A stretch of DNA of 64,000 nt from Rhodococcus pseudokoreensis (GCF_017068395.1 NZ_CP070615.1:186001-250000); one strand, 5' to 3'; positions 47,433 to 57,268 are shown, counted from the first letter of the stretch. Notes: generated from the letters alone by a model not told the origin. Numbers and translations are program-made.

Positions 47433-49384
47433 GCGACGCCTGCGGCTGCGGCCACGACGAACCCCGCCCCGAGGGCGAGGAGGAGCACGAACCGGAAAAG
47501 TTGTGGCAGATCACCGAGATCCGGGCCGCGGCCGCCGCCGGGGTGCTGCTTTTGGCCGGGTTGATCGTCGGCTGGGTCGGCGGACCCGATCCGGTGACGT
47601 TGGCGCTCGAAGCTCTCGCGTTGGCGGTCGCCGGCTACACCTTCGTCCCCTCCACCCTGAAGCGGCTGGCCAAGGGCAAGATCGGCGTCGGCACCCTGAT
47701 GACGATCGCCGCGGTCGGCGCCGTGATCCTCGGCGAGGTCGGCGAGGCCGCGATGCTGGCGTTCCTCTTCGCGATCAGTGAGGGCCTCGAGGAGTACGCG
47801 GTCACCCGTACCCGCCGCGGCCTGCGCGCGCTGCTGTCCCTGGTCCCCGACACCGCCACCGTGATCCGCGACGGCCGTGAGCAGACGGTGTCACCGGCCG
47901 AGTTGGCGCTCGGGGAGATCATGATCGTCAAACCCGGGGAACGGATCGCCACCGACGGCACCATCCGGGCCGGCCGCACCGCGCTCGACACCTCGGCGAT
48001 CACCGGCGAATCCGTGCCCGTCGAGGCCGGCCCCGGCGACGCGGTGTTCGCCGGCTCCATCAACGGCACCGGGGTGCTCGAGGTCGAGGTGACCGCGGGC
48101 GCCGAGGACAACTCGCTGGCCAAGATCGTGAAGATCGTCGAGGCCGAACAGTCCCGCAAGGGCGAGGCCCAGCGCCTCGCCGACACGATCGCCAAACCCC
48201 TGGTCCCGACGATCATGGTCGCCGCGACGATCATCGCCGCGGTGGGCAGCCTGCTCGGTGAGCCGCGGGTGTGGATCGAACGCGCGCTCGTCGTCCTCGT
48301 GGCCGCCTCCCCGTGCGCGCTGGCCATCGCCGTCCCGGTCACCGTCGTCGCCGCGATCGGCGCCGCCAGCAAACTCGGTGTCCTGGTCAAGGGCGGCGCC
48401 GCCCTCGAGGCCCTCGGCCGCATCCGCGGGATCGCGCTGGACAAGACCGGCACCCTCACCCGCAACAAGCCGGTCGTCATCGACGTCGCCACCACGAACG
48501 GTGCCACCCGCGCCGAGGTGCTCGCGGTGGCCGCGGCGCTCGAGGCGCGCAGCGAACACCCCCTCGCCGCCGCGATCCTCGCCGCCGTCGACGACTACGC
48601 CCCGGCCGAGGACGTGGAGTCCGTCACCAGCGCCGGCCTGACCGGGCGCCTGCACGGCGCCGCCGTCCGGCTCGGACGACCGGGGTGGATCGAGCCCGGC
48701 CCCCTGGCCGACCAGGTGGAGTGGATGCAGCACGCCGGAGCCACCGCCGTGCTCATCGAACGCGATCACCTGGTGCTCGGTGCCATCGCGGTCCGCGACG
48801 AGCTGCGCCCCGAGGCCGTCGAGGTCGTCGCCGGGCTACACCGCGACGGCTACCACGTGACGATGCTGACCGGCGACAACGAGCGCACCGCCCGCGCCCT
48901 GGCCGCGGAGGTCGGGATCGACGAGGTGCACGCGGACCTGCGTCCGGAGGACAAGGCCCGCATCATCGACGACCTGCAAGACCGGCGGTCGACGGCGATG
49001 GTCGGCGACGGTGTCAACGACGCCCCTGCCCTGGCGACCGCGGATCTCGGTATCGCGATGGGCGCGATGGGCACCGATGTGGCCATCGAAACCGCCGACG
49101 TCGCCCTGATGGGTGAGGACCTGCGGCACCTGCCGCAGGCCCTGGCGCACGCCCGCCGCTCACGCCGCATCATGCTGCAGAACGTCGGGTTGTCGCTGGC
49201 GATCATCACCGTCCTGATGCCGCTGGCCCTGTTCGGGGTCCTCGGCCTGGCCGCGGTGGTCCTGGTGCACGAGCTCGCCGAGATCGTGGTCATCGCCAAC
49301 GGTGTCCGCGCCGGCCGCGCCCAGGCCCTCACCACCGGGTCGGTACCCGCCCCGGCGGCGGGGAAGGTCGAGGCCCGCACATGA
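47429..49384 (+). CDS. P1B-type Cd/Zn/Pb-exporting ATPase (module B)
   Basis: A 651-aa pump, about 70% similar by eye to that at 10188. Motifs: TGES 192-195, SPC 294-296, DKTGT 338-342, [14 protein letters not shown]. The short N-terminus [20 protein letters not shown] is Cys/His/acid-rich, with no HMA domain and no long Cys tail. It is translationally coupled to the upstream regulator and the downstream lspA. It is predicted to export Cd(II), Pb(II) and Zn(II). Confidence 0.92.
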   Translation: MSDACGCGHDEPRPEGEEEHEPEKLWQITEIRAAAAAGVLLLAGLIVGWVGGPDPVTLALEALALAVAGYTFVPSTLKRLAKGKIGVGTLMTIAAVGAVILGEVGEAAMLAFLFAISEGLEEYAVTRTRRGLRALLSLVPDTATVIRDGREQTVSPAELALGEIMIVKPGERIATDGTIRAGRTALDTSAITGESVPVEAGPGDAVFAGSINGTGVLEVEVTAGAEDNSLAKIVKIVEAEQSRKGEAQRLADTIAKPLVPTIMVAATIIAAVGSLLGEPRVWIERALVVLVAASPCALAIAVPVTVVAAIGAASKLGVLVKGGAALEALGRIRGIALDKTGTLTRNKPVVIDVATTNGATRAEVLAVAAALEARSEHPLAAAILAAVDDYAPAEDVESVTSAGLTGRLHGAAVRLGRPGWIEPGPLADQVEWMQHAGATAVLIERDHLVLGAIAVRDELRPEAVEVVAGLHRDGYHVTMLTGDNERTARALAAEVGIDEVHADLRPEDKARIIDDLQDRRSTAMVGDGVNDAPALATADLGIAMGAMGTDVAIETADVALMGEDLRHLPQALAHARRSRRIMLQNVGLSLAIITVLMPLALFGVLGLAAVVLVHELAEIVVIANGVRAGRAQALTTGSVPAPAAGKVEART

Positions 49385-49902
49385 GCGAGACAGCGGCCCG
49401 AGCGACCCGCATGGGTTGGTCGCGGCGGGTTCTCGTGGTCGTCGGTGTCGCGCTCGCCGCCGTCGCACTGCTGGTCGAACCCGTTGCGCGCCGCGAACTT
49501 TCCGATGATCGCACCGTCGACCTGGGATTGCTGCAACTGAAGTTGGCGTACAACAGCGGTGTCGCGTTCAGCGTCGGCGACCAGCTGCCGGCCGGGATCG
49601 TCCTCGTGGTCACCGCCACCATCACCCTCGGTGTCGGTATCTACGCGTGGCGCACCGTCCCCACCAGTTCGCTGGTGGGGGTGGTGGGTTTCTCGGCGAT
49701 CATCGCCGGAGCGGCCGCCAATGTGATCGACCGCGCCGTCGACGGGAAGGTCACCGACTACTTCCACACCGGCTGGTGGCCCACCTTCAACGTCGCCGAC
49801 ACCTACCTCACCTGCGGTGTCGTGCTGCTCATCGCATCACTGCTCTGGGAGTCCGCCCACGCCCCCGCCGATCCCACGCCCGCGAAGGAGAGTGCGACGT
49901 GA
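49381..49902 (+). CDS. lspA: signal peptidase II (LspA) in a cadmium operon
   Basis: A 173-aa lipoprotein signal peptidase with four spans. The catalytic Asp regions are [19 protein letters not shown] and [18 protein letters not shown] is also conserved. The ATG overlaps the ATPase stop (ATGA). This is an accessory copy inside a metal operon, as seen with lspA in some Pb/Cd resistance operons (pbr/cad), where its partner lipoprotein is unclear. Confidence 0.92.
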   Translation: MSETAARATRMGWSRRVLVVVGVALAAVALLVEPVARRELSDDRTVDLGLLQLKLAYNSGVAFSVGDQLPAGIVLVVTATITLGVGIYAWRTVPTSSLVGVVGFSAIIAGAAANVIDRAVDGKVTDYFHTGWWPTFNVADTYLTCGVVLLIASLLWESAHAPADPTPAKESAT

Positions 49903-50243
49903 CCGCCATGCCCGATCGCATCCGATCCGCCTACACCGCGGAGATGGCCGCCGCTCGCGACGCGGCGGACGGCACCGCGCGGTGGGCGCATCTCGAACGG
50001 GCGCACATCCTGTCCCAGCCCTACCCGTGGCCGCACACCCGCAACCACATCGCCATGCTCATCCTGGCGCTGCGGCAACGCGATCGCCGCGAGGCACTGG
50101 GGCAGGTGGTGCGGATCATCGTCGCGGCCCCCGGCTCCGCCCTGGGCCGTTACCCCGAGGGCAACACCGGCCGCACCCGCGCCGGACTGAGAACCCCGAT
50201 GCCGATGCCCGCCGACCTGGCCCGCCTCACCGGAACACGATGA
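49899..50243 (+). CDS. DUF3703 family protein, second copy
   Basis: A 114-aa paralogue of the gene at 9315 ([35 protein letters not shown]). GTG at 49899 overlaps the lspA stop; ATG at 49908 is also possible. Co-transcription with ATPase, lspA and cadD reinforces a link to cadmium or lead. Function unknown. Confidence 0.8.
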   Translation: MTAMPDRIRSAYTAEMAAARDAADGTARWAHLERAHILSQPYPWPHTRNHIAMLILALRQRDRREALGQVVRIIVAAPGSALGRYPEGNTGRTRAGLRTPMPMPADLARLTGTR

Positions 50244-50289
50244 CGGCCGCCGACATTCGGCCGACCCGCGGCCGCCGCCGGGTGCGGGG

Positions 50290-50892
50290 ATGATCGGCAC
50301 CGTCGCCGCGGCGGTGGCGATGTTCGCCGGCACCAACATCGACGACATCGTCGTGCTGACCGTGCTGTTCGTCGCCTCCGCCAGCCAGGGTTCGCCGCGG
50401 GCGTGGCAGATCGTCGCCGGCCAGTACCTCGGCCTGATCACCCTCGTCGCGATCAGTGTGGTCGCCGCCCTGGGGTTGGTGATCGTGCCCGAGGACTGGG
50501 TCGGGCTGCTGGGGTTGCTGCCCCTGTCGCTGGGGATCTGGGGACTGATCCGGGGCCTGCGCGGCAACGGCGACGGTGAACCCGCGGTGGTGGCGACCGG
50601 GCTGGCCAGTGTCGCCGCCATCACCATCGCCAACGGCGCCGACAACATCGCCGTCTACACCCCGGTCTTCCGCACCCTCGGTGCGCCGCAGACCGCGGTC
50701 ACCATCGCCGTGTTCCTGGTCTGCGTCGGCCTCTGGTGCGCCGCCGGCAGACTGCTCGGCACCCACAAGAAGGTCATCGCCACCCTCGAGCGGGTCGAGC
50801 ACTGGCTCGTGCCCGCGGTGTTCATCGGCCTGGGCGTGATCATCCTGCTCGAATCCGGGGTGATCGGCCGCCTGTTCGAGGCGCTGACATGA
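50290..50892 (+). CDS. cadD: CadD-type cadmium resistance transporter
   Basis: A 200-aa membrane protein with about five spans. The N-terminal AVAMFAGTNIDDIVVLTVLF and the internal ITIANGADNIAVYTPVF are CadD/LysE-superfamily motifs with paired Asp/Asn. Start ATG 50290, 46 bp after the DUF3703 stop. It likely adds cadmium efflux or sequestration alongside the ATPase. Confidence 0.9.
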   Translation: MIGTVAAAVAMFAGTNIDDIVVLTVLFVASASQGSPRAWQIVAGQYLGLITLVAISVVAALGLVIVPEDWVGLLGLLPLSLGIWGLIRGLRGNGDGEPAVVATGLASVAAITIANGADNIAVYTPVFRTLGAPQTAVTIAVFLVCVGLWCAAGRLLGTHKKVIATLERVEHWLVPAVFIGLGVIILLESGVIGRLFEALT

Positions 50893-51638
50893 CCGACACC
50901 CGCTGGCGCGGCGGCGCCCTGATCCGGCCCGGGATCCTCGCGTTCGCCGGGTCGATCGGGACCACCACAAGCCACTCCCATCACGCAGTGCAGGTGATGA
51001 CCGCAGACACACCGCTCACCGTCGCCGACGGATCCGGGGCCCGGCACTGCGGCACCCAGGTCGTCGTGCCACCCGACACCGCGCACCACATCGAGACCGG
51101 CGCCGCGCACGGCGTGGTGGTGTTCCTCGACCCGGACACCGCGGCCGGCCGCGCCGCCGGTCACCGGGCCCACCGATTCGGCTGGGCCGGCGGACCACCA
51201 CTGCCCGCACCCGCCACCGTCGACGGCGATCTCGGTGCCCTGGTCGCCGTCATGGTCGGCGCGCTGGTCCCGGATTCCGCACCCGCTCCACCGGCCCGGC
51301 ACCCGTCGGTGACCGCGGCATTGGCGCTGCTGCCCGCGCTCGTCGCCGACGGACCGGTCACCACCACCGACCTCGCCGCCCGGGTGGGTCTGTCTACCAG
51401 CCGGCTCACCCACCTGTTCGGCGCGCAGGTCGGGCTCCCGCTGCGCCGCTACGTGCTCTGGACACGCCTGATGATCGCCGTCACCGAGGTCGGGGCCGGA
51501 CGCGATCTCACCACCGCCGCGCACGCCGCCGGATTCGCCGACAGCGCCCACCTCACCCGCACCTGCCGGAACATCTTCGGGCTGCCCCCGTCCGCGCTGA
51601 GCCGCACCGTCACCTGGGACACCGACCCACCCCGGTAG
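50889..51638 (+). CDS. AraC-family transcriptional regulator
   Basis: A 249-aa regulator. Residues 1-90 form a cupin-like sensor domain containing several His (SHSHHAVQVM, HCGTQVVVPPDTAHHIE). The C-terminal double HTH is TDLAARVGLSTSRLTHLFGAQVGLPLRRYVLW and LTTAAHAAGFADSAHLTRTCRNIFG. The ATG overlaps the cadD stop (ATGA), so it is part of the operon. The His cluster may respond to metal (inference). Confidence 0.88.
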   Translation: MTDTRWRGGALIRPGILAFAGSIGTTTSHSHHAVQVMTADTPLTVADGSGARHCGTQVVVPPDTAHHIETGAAHGVVVFLDPDTAAGRAAGHRAHRFGWAGGPPLPAPATVDGDLGALVAVMVGALVPDSAPAPPARHPSVTAALALLPALVADGPVTTTDLAARVGLSTSRLTHLFGAQVGLPLRRYVLWTRLMIAVTEVGAGRDLTTAAHAAGFADSAHLTRTCRNIFGLPPSALSRTVTWDTDPPR

Positions 51639-51685
51639 CCGAATCGTTCAAGCCCGCACCCGGTCTCGGCGGCCACGATCGATCC

Positions 51686-52645
51686 ATGCCCACCACCACG
51701 ACCCACACCCCGGTGCACCAACTGGCCCGCTACGGGTACGCACCGTTCCTGCTGATCGGGCTCAACGGCATCGGGTTCGCCCTCACCGCCGCCGGTGCTC
51801 CGAAAATCCTGCTGCTGCTGGTGCTGGCCACCGCGATCGGCGCGTCGTTCCTCGTCGAACGGGTCATTCCCTACGACCCGGAGTGGAATACCGACCACCA
51901 GGACACCACCCGGGACCGCATCCACGTCGCGGTGAACGAAACCCTCATCCTGGCCAGCGTCGCCGCGATCCCGGCGCTGGCCGCGATCGTGCCGGCCCCC
52001 GGGATCTGGCCGGATCGGTGGCCGCTGCTCCTGCAGGTGCTCGCCGCGATCCTGATCGCCGACCTCGGGATCACCCTGGTGCACCTGGCCAGCCACAAGA
52101 TCGGGGTGTTGTGGCGGTTCCACGCCGTCCACCACAGCGTCACCCGCTTCTACGGCCTCAACGGGCTGATGAAACATCCCCTGCACCAAACCGTCGAAAT
52201 GGCCGCCGGGGTCGCCCCGCTGATCCTGCTCGGGCTGCCCGTCGACGTCGCCTCCGTCCTCGCGCTCGCCGTCGCGATCCAACTGCTGCTGCAGCATTCG
52301 AACGCCGACTACCGTGTCGGGCCCGCCAGATATGTCCTCGCCCTCAACGCCGGCCACCGTTTCCACCACCTCAAATGGGCCGGCGTCGGCGACGTCAACT
52401 TCGGCCTGTTCACCCTGATCTGGGATCACCTGCTGCGCACCTACTCCTACGACCCGGCCCGCCGCTTCACCAGCGACCATCTCGGGATGGCCGCCAAACC
52501 CGACTACCCGACCGGCTACCTCCGCCAGCTGAGCTACCCCTTCACCTCCGAGGGCGCATGCCACCCCACCCCCACACCGAGTCCCTCGTCGGCCGACCCA
52601 GGAGATGCTGTCCGACACGCCATCAAGGGACCGCGAGCGATGTGA
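51686..52645 (+). CDS. fatty acid hydroxylase/sterol desaturase family protein
   Basis: A 319-aa integral membrane di-iron oxygenase candidate with the His boxes HLASH, WRFHAVHHS and HRFHH needed for iron. About four spans precede and follow the boxes. The last 40 residues are Pro/Ser-rich and probably not conserved. Start ATG at 51686, 47 bp after araC. It may modify lipids or carotenoids; no link to metals is evident. Confidence 0.88.
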   Translation: MPTTTTHTPVHQLARYGYAPFLLIGLNGIGFALTAAGAPKILLLLVLATAIGASFLVERVIPYDPEWNTDHQDTTRDRIHVAVNETLILASVAAIPALAAIVPAPGIWPDRWPLLLQVLAAILIADLGITLVHLASHKIGVLWRFHAVHHSVTRFYGLNGLMKHPLHQTVEMAAGVAPLILLGLPVDVASVLALAVAIQLLLQHSNADYRVGPARYVLALNAGHRFHHLKWAGVGDVNFGLFTLIWDHLLRTYSYDPARRFTSDHLGMAAKPDYPTGYLRQLSYPFTSEGACHPTPTPSPSSADPGDAVRHAIKGPRAM

Positions 52646-52679
52646 ACGGCGTCTACTCCTCCAATCCATGGACGGGGCA

Positions 52680-53218
52680 TCAGCCGAGGATGAGCTGGTC
52701 GCGGTGGAAATCGACATGCTTGCCCGGGTATCGGTATACCTGCTCGAGGGTCATGAAGTCGGCGAAGAACGGATCCCAGCGCTGCGGGAAGTGCATGCCG
52801 CGGCGCAATGCGGCGTCCGTTTCCTTCGTCAGGGAGCGCTGCAGCTTGGCGATGACGCGGTCACACTGGCGGCCCATCCGGTGGCGGTTGAACACGGTCG
52901 CTGCCATGCACGATCCGAGGTAGTTGATCTCGTGGAACACCGGGGTGGTCGCGTCGAGGGCCCGCGCGAACCGCCGGCCGATCCGGTCGGGCAGGCGGGA
53001 GAACATCCGGACCAGCACCAGCAGTCGACGCACCACCATGTAGCCGAACACCATGTGGAACAGCAGCTGTTCGTTGGTCCAGCGGGTGCCGTTCGAGCGG
53101 CGGCCGAAATCCTCCGGGGAGGCGCTGTCGAGGAGTGTGCGTGCACCGACCGCCGAGCCCGCTCGAGGTCGGCGGCAATTTCCATGCGATCGATTCGCGG
53201 CTGTTCCGTGTGATCCAC
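52680..53218 (-). pseudogene. second dinB-like gene, 2-nt frameshift
   Basis: A close copy of 41529-42059. The beginning (IDRMEIAADLERARRSVH, GTG 53218) and the rest (LLDSASPEDFGRRSNGTRW to YRYPGKHVDFHRDQLILG, stop 52680) are in different frames, separated at a GCACGCACAC repeat where 2 extra nt occur. Otherwise the sequence is well preserved, so inactivation looks recent. Confidence 0.85.
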
Positions 53219-53280
53219 TCCGGGGTCGTGATGTGTACGGCGCGTGCTGCCCGGGTCGGTGAACTCGTCGTGTCGGGACG

Positions 53281-54018
53281 TCAGTTCATCGGAAGCGGTT
53301 GCGCCCCTTTCATCCGAAGGAGGTTCTCGATGGCAGTGGACTCGGCTTGCTGGGTGCTGGCGATCTGCCGTGCGAGCACGGCGACCGCGGACACGGACGC
53401 GTGGTCCGCCGCATACTGCGCCATCGGGATGCCGCCCTGGTGGTGACGTAACAGCAGTTGCAGGTAGCGCACATCGAAGGCGGGGCCGGTGGTGCGCCGC
53501 AGCTCGTCGAGTTCGTCCGTTGTCGCCATGCCCGGCATCCGGGCCGGGGTCGTATCCGACGTCGTAGCGGCGTCCATGCCCGGCATCGAGTGGTCCATCG
53601 TCGCCGGCGTGCTGTGGGCCGGCATCCACTTCATGTAGCCGCCGGACCCCAATGAGGGGCGGTCCCACAGGGACAGCCAGCCCTGCATGGTGCCGATCTG
53701 GCTCTGCTGGGTGGTGACCACGTCGTAGGCGAGGGTGCGGACGGCCGGATCGGTGGCGTTGGTCAGCGCCATCGCGGACATCTCCACGGCCTGGTTGTGA
53801 TGGACCGTCATGTCCTGGGAGAACCCGACGTCCACCGAGTCCGGCGAGGGTTGCGCCGACTCCCGGCCGGCGAGCGCGCCGTTGGCCCAGATCCCGACGA
53901 GAACGCCGACGAGCAGGGTGAGGATCATCCCGATCACCAGCCCGGTCTTGGTCACACGGCGGCGATTGCCGGTGTCGTTCGGCGGGGTTTCGGGCTCGGC
54001 TTGGGCGGGTGCGGTCAT
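53281..54018 (-). CDS. DUF305 protein with Met/His-rich insert
   Basis: A 245-aa membrane-anchored protein (TM helix about 25-47: LVIGMILTLLVGVLVGIWANG) with a DUF305 ferritin-like domain: FSQDMTVHHNQAVEMSAMAL and LRHHQGGIPMAQYAA. Between them lies YMKWMPAHSTPATMDHSMPGM, rich in Met and His. DUF305 proteins often accompany copper systems. GGAGGACGCC precedes ATG. It is second in the DUF3105 transcription unit under operator 1. Confidence 0.88.
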   Translation of the reverse strand: MTAPAQAEPETPPNDTGNRRRVTKTGLVIGMILTLLVGVLVGIWANGALAGRESAQPSPDSVDVGFSQDMTVHHNQAVEMSAMALTNATDPAVRTLAYDVVTTQQSQIGTMQGWLSLWDRPSLGSGGYMKWMPAHSTPATMDHSMPGMDAATTSDTTPARMPGMATTDELDELRRTTGPAFDVRYLQLLLRHHQGGIPMAQYAADHASVSAVAVLARQIASTQQAESTAIENLLRMKGAQPLPMN

Positions 54019-54075
54019 GGCGTCCTCCAGCGGGGTGCGGTCAGCGCACCGCCATCGATCTCGGGGTGTGTTCGA

Positions 54076-54807
54076 CTATTTGCCGTTGACCGGCACCGCA
54101 TCCGGGCCCGGAGCGGACGGATCGAACGGCGGCGGGTTGGCCGGGTCGAAACCCCCTTGCACCGTCGAGCAGCTCGCCCCCGGCTCCGGGTAGGTATTCG
54201 GGTTCTGCCGCAATGCCGTGATGAACTCGGGTATCCGCGGATCATGCACATCGTCGAGTTTGAGTTGGTGACCCCACGACTGCAGGGACACAGCCGAATC
54301 GAGACCGGGGTATGGCGACATCAGGGTGTACGTCTTACCGTCGACATTCGAGGCCAAGGCCGCGATGTCGTCGCTGCTGAGCCGGTCCGGGTTGTAGGTC
54401 ACCCACACGGCCCCGTGCTCGAGGGAATGCACGGCGTTCTCGGTGCGGATCGCGTCGGGATAGACGATCCCGGTGCAGGTGGCCCAGTACTGGTCGTGGG
54501 CACCGCCGAACGGTGGGCTCTGGTCGTAGGCCACCCGCTGCGGTGCCTGGACATGATTGCCGGCCGGATATTCGATCTTGACGACCCCGTCGATTCCGGT
54601 GGACGGGTCGGGGTTGTCCGCGCTCGGCGAGAACCCCTGGGCTGCACCCTTTTCCTGCGCCTGGGGCACGAGAGCGTAGGCGATGACCGCGATCAGTCCC
54701 ACGACGATCACCGCGGCGCCGATCATCAGCCAGGGAAAGCGCCGGGTTCCCGGCACACCACCGGGGGTCGGTCGAGATGTCGTGCCCTTGCCGCCGTTGT
54801 TCGTCAT
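54076..54807 (-). CDS. DUF3105 membrane-anchored protein
   Basis: A 243-aa protein with an N-terminal anchor (FPWLMIGAAVIVVGLIAVIAYAL) and a DUF3105 domain: GGAHDQYWATCTGIVY and VHSLEHGAVWVTYNPD, whose Cys and His residues could ligand metal. It lies 57 bp upstream of the DUF305 gene and 44 bp downstream of a YATCTAC-N11-GTAGATR dyad. Function unknown; the neighbourhood suggests copper or redox stress. Confidence 0.85.
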   Translation of the reverse strand: MTNNGGKGTTSRPTPGGVPGTRRFPWLMIGAAVIVVGLIAVIAYALVPQAQEKGAAQGFSPSADNPDPSTGIDGVVKIEYPAGNHVQAPQRVAYDQSPPFGGAHDQYWATCTGIVYPDAIRTENAVHSLEHGAVWVTYNPDRLSSDDIAALASNVDGKTYTLMSPYPGLDSAVSLQSWGHQLKLDDVHDPRIPEFITALRQNPNTYPEPGASCSTVQGGFDPANPPPFDPSAPGPDAVPVNGK

Positions 54808-54851
54808 TGCCGATCCGTTGTCCTTGTCGCCCGAACCCGATCACACCTTCT

Positions 54852-54876
54852 CATCTACGTAGCATGATAGTAGATG
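54852..54876. promoter_or_regulatory. BlaI-type operator 1
   Basis: CATCTAC-N11-GTAGATG. The 7-bp arms are perfect, and spacer and arm sequence match operators 2-4. Positioned before the DUF3105-DUF305 unit. Confidence 0.75.
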
Positions 54877-54986
54877 GGATGATGTTGCCTGGTTGCAGGC
54901 CTTCCGGCGGTGTCGCGCACCGACGGAGGAGCTGTCGCACCCTCGAATCGGCCGTGACCGTTCGGCGAGAGGTACGGCCCGGCTGG

Positions 54987-55622
54987 TTACCGGAGCGTGT
55001 CGCTGATCGCCGCCCGGATCTGTGCCGGGTCGCTGAACACCGGGGGCGTGACGATCCGATCGACGGATCCGTCGCGCTGGACCAGGAAGCTCAGCGGCAG
55101 CACCGGTGGCGCCGGCAGCGCCTTCTGGACGGCACCGGTGTCGGCGAACGAGGGATAGTGCGCCCCCAACTCGGTCAGCAGACCCAGTGCGGCCGCCGGG
55201 TTGTCCTGGACGTCGATCCCGACGACGCGGAGCGCACCGGGTTCGTTCGAGTAGGCGTCGAGGACGGGAATCTCTTCGCGGCACGGACCGCACCACGAGG
55301 CCCACAGATTGATCAGGGTGGGTTCTGCGCCCAGTGCGGCGCCGAGATCCACCTGTTTCGTCGAGCCCAGGCACGATGCCATGACCCTGGCGAGGTTGCC
55401 GTCGCCGCTCGGTGCGGAGGACGGTGTCGGGCATTTCAGGGCGGCCGCGGCCGCGAGCCGGGCCAGTTCGGGTGCGTCGACCTCGGAGTTCGAGACGGCA
55501 TTCGCCGCCCCGGTTCCCGACGTTGACGGGGCGTCGGCGGATTCCGAGCGGGGCCAGATCGCCACGATCAGCACCACGATCACGGCCAGGAAGAAGACGA
55601 GCCAACGACCTCCAGCCCGCAT
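54987..55622 (-). CDS. TlpA/ResA-like membrane-anchored thioredoxin
   Basis: A 211-aa extracytoplasmic redoxin: N-terminal anchor (WLVFFLAVIVVLIVAIW), a Ser/Ala linker and a thioredoxin domain with WCGPC (C111, C114) and the cis-Pro region PPVLPLSFLV. Two extra Cys (about 64 and 84) lie before the core. It probably reduces or shuffles disulfides of exported proteins. Operator 2 lies 46 bp upstream. Confidence 0.9.
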   Translation of the reverse strand: MRAGGRWLVFFLAVIVVLIVAIWPRSESADAPSTSGTGAANAVSNSEVDAPELARLAAAAALKCPTPSSAPSGDGNLARVMASCLGSTKQVDLGAALGAEPTLINLWASWCGPCREEIPVLDAYSNEPGALRVVGIDVQDNPAAALGLLTELGAHYPSFADTGAVQKALPAPPVLPLSFLVQRDGSVDRIVTPPVFSDPAQIRAAISDTLR

Positions 55623-55668
55623 GCGGATCCCTTCTGCACAACCCGATCGCTCGGGGACGACAAATCCC

Positions 55669-55693
55669 TATCTACTATTGCGCATAGTAGATA
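55669..55693. promoter_or_regulatory. BlaI-type operator 2
   Basis: The best dyad of the set: perfect 10-bp arms TATCTACTAT and ATAGTAGATA around TGCGC, i.e. TATCTAC-N11-GTAGATA. It includes a TACTAT -10-like hexamer and lies between the TlpA-like gene and the end of the M56 gene. Confidence 0.85.
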
Positions 55694-55774
55694 TTTCCTC
55701 GGATCGGCCGCCCTCCGCGGCCCTACCGCGCACCGCCCGCGACGGAGCCCGGCGTTGGGCGCTGCCCGGTGTCC

Positions 55775-56737
55775 TCAGGCGGCCAGTGGACCGCACAGCA
55801 TCACACCGGAGACGGCCAGCAGGCCGGTGACCAGTGGCCCTACCGCGATAAGGGCGCTCGCCGCGGTGAGCAAGATCCGCACCCGTACGCGGTCGGCGTG
55901 CGGTGGCGGGGTGGCGAGTCGCTGCGCCCGGTCGAGGACGGCGATGCTGGTGGCGCCCAGGGCGCCGCTGGGAAGAGGACCGGCAGCGGACAAGGCGATC
56001 AGTCCGCCCAGCACGGTGCGGGATCCATGGGTTCGGGCGGCGCGGTCGTCGGCGCACATCTCCAGCAGCCGGGCGACCTCGGTCTCGGCGACGGCGAACA
56101 GGGTCATCCGCGGCAGGCTCGCGGCCAGGCCCCGGATCACGGCCAGCAGCTGCAGGTGCCGGCCGGTCAGGTGCGCGCGTTCGTGCGCGAGGACCGCGTC
56201 GAGTTGGCGGCGATCGAGCGCACCGAGTGCGGCGGTGGTCACCACAATCGTATTGGGCCGGCCCGCAACGCAATACGCGGCACGCTCGGGAGCGTCGAGG
56301 ACCACCGCATCCACTCCCGCGATGCGGCGCCCGACGATGCGGGTCATCCGCGCGTGCCCGTGCGTGCTGCGCCGCATGCGCAGCAACCGGTCGCCCAGCC
56401 GCCAGGCGACCACGGCGAAGGCGAGCACGGCCAGCACCGCCAACAGCAGCAGCCCGACCTGCAGGGCGACCCCGGCGCGGCCGCTGACGACCTCGCGCAG
56501 ACTCGCAACGCAGGAGCCGAGCAGCGACCGGCCCGGCGCACTCCCATTGCTTGCCAGTTCCGCGACGACGAACGCCGCGGCCGCCGCCCACGACAGGGCG
56601 ACGCTGCCGATCGCGGCCATCCATGCCGCCACACCCAGGACCGGGGCGACGCCGCCGTGGGTCAACCGCACCAGCAGGGGCGGGGTGAGGACCGCGACGA
56701 CGAAACTGTAGAGCAGCAGGCAGGACGCGACACTCAT
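55775..56737 (-). CDS. M56 family membrane metallopeptidase (BlaR1/MecR1-like, no PBP domain)
   Basis: A 320-aa polytopic peptidase. HERAH at 185-189 is the zinc HExxH; EMCADDRA near 226 supplies the third ligand. Spans are evident near 5-25, 33-60, 90-115 and 285-310. It lacks the penicillin-binding sensor of BlaR1. It overlaps the blaI stop by 4 nt (ATGA), the classic sensor-protease/repressor pairing. Known M56 partners cleave BlaI repressors to induce genes; here the signal is unknown. Confidence 0.9.
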   Translation of the reverse strand: MSVASCLLLYSFVVAVLTPPLLVRLTHGGVAPVLGVAAWMAAIGSVALSWAAAAAFVVAELASNGSAPGRSLLGSCVASLREVVSGRAGVALQVGLLLLAVLAVLAFAVVAWRLGDRLLRMRRSTHGHARMTRIVGRRIAGVDAVVLDAPERAAYCVAGRPNTIVVTTAALGALDRRQLDAVLAHERAHLTGRHLQLLAVIRGLAASLPRMTLFAVAETEVARLLEMCADDRAARTHGSRTVLGGLIALSAAGPLPSGALGATSIAVLDRAQRLATPPPHADRVRVRILLTAASALIAVGPLVTGLLAVSGVMLCGPLAA

Positions 56738-57111
56738 CCCGCGTCCTCGGCCGGGGTCAGACGCTGCAGGGCCGCGCGGAGGCTGGCGGACTCCTCGGCA
56801 CTCATCTGTTCGACGAAATGGGCCAACACGACATCGGATCGTCCGCCGCCGTGGAAGGCATTGCGCATCAACCGGGCGCTGTGCTCCTCGCGGGTGAGGG
56901 TGGGCCAGTAGCGAAACGCCTTGCCGGTCTTCTCCCGGTCGAGCCAGCCCTTGCGGTGGAGGTTGTCCATCGTCGACATCACCGTCGTGTAAGCCATCTC
57001 CCGGTGCTCGCTGAGTTCGTCGAACACCTCGCGCACCGTCGTCGCTCCCTCACGGTCCCAGATCCGATCCATCACGACCGCTTCGAGTTCCCCGAATCCA
57101 CGCACACGCAC
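56734..57111 (-). CDS. blaI: BlaI/MecI/CopY-family repressor
   Basis: A 125-aa winged-helix repressor: FGELEAVVMDRIWDREGATTVREVFDEL, YTTVMSTMDNLHRKGWLDREKTGKAFRYWP, then a dimerisation helix region. GTG at 57111 is chosen because GGGAGG lies 7-8 nt upstream; longer starts to 57168 are less likely. It has no CxC metal site, so it is not CopY-like in sensing and must rely on the M56 peptidase or another cue. It likely binds the four nearby dyads. Confidence 0.93.
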   Translation of the reverse strand: MRVRGFGELEAVVMDRIWDREGATTVREVFDELSEHREMAYTTVMSTMDNLHRKGWLDREKTGKAFRYWPTLTREEHSARLMRNAFHGGGRSDVVLAHFVEQMSAEESASLRAALQRLTPAEDAG

Positions 57112-57243
57112 TGCAAACCTCCCACTGTCGGCGTCTTCAGGGTACGTCCCAGCCTCCGCCGCGAACACTCACACCACCGGTGCCTGCGGCGCCCGGAGTG
57201 TTCGGCCGGACGGCTGAGAGACAGGATCATCACCACCAGATAC

Positions 57244-57268
57244 TATCTACGTACGGAGAACGTAGATA
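57244..57268. promoter_or_regulatory. BlaI-type operator 3 in the divergent promoter
   Basis: TATCTAC-N11-GTAGATA, extendable to 10-bp arms CTATCTACGT/ACGTAGATAG (57243-57269). On the plus strand GAGACA and TACTAT (57241-57246) 17 nt apart form a plausible promoter, so the dyad covers -10 to about +16 of the peptide-ccdA-copCD operon. It also serves blaI's own promoter. Confidence 0.85.

Noticed and set aside
56734..57111. BlaI-family protein as a CopY copper sensor
   Set aside because: CopY needs C-terminal CxC motifs; this protein has no Cys there, so direct Cu(I) sensing by that mechanism is not supported.
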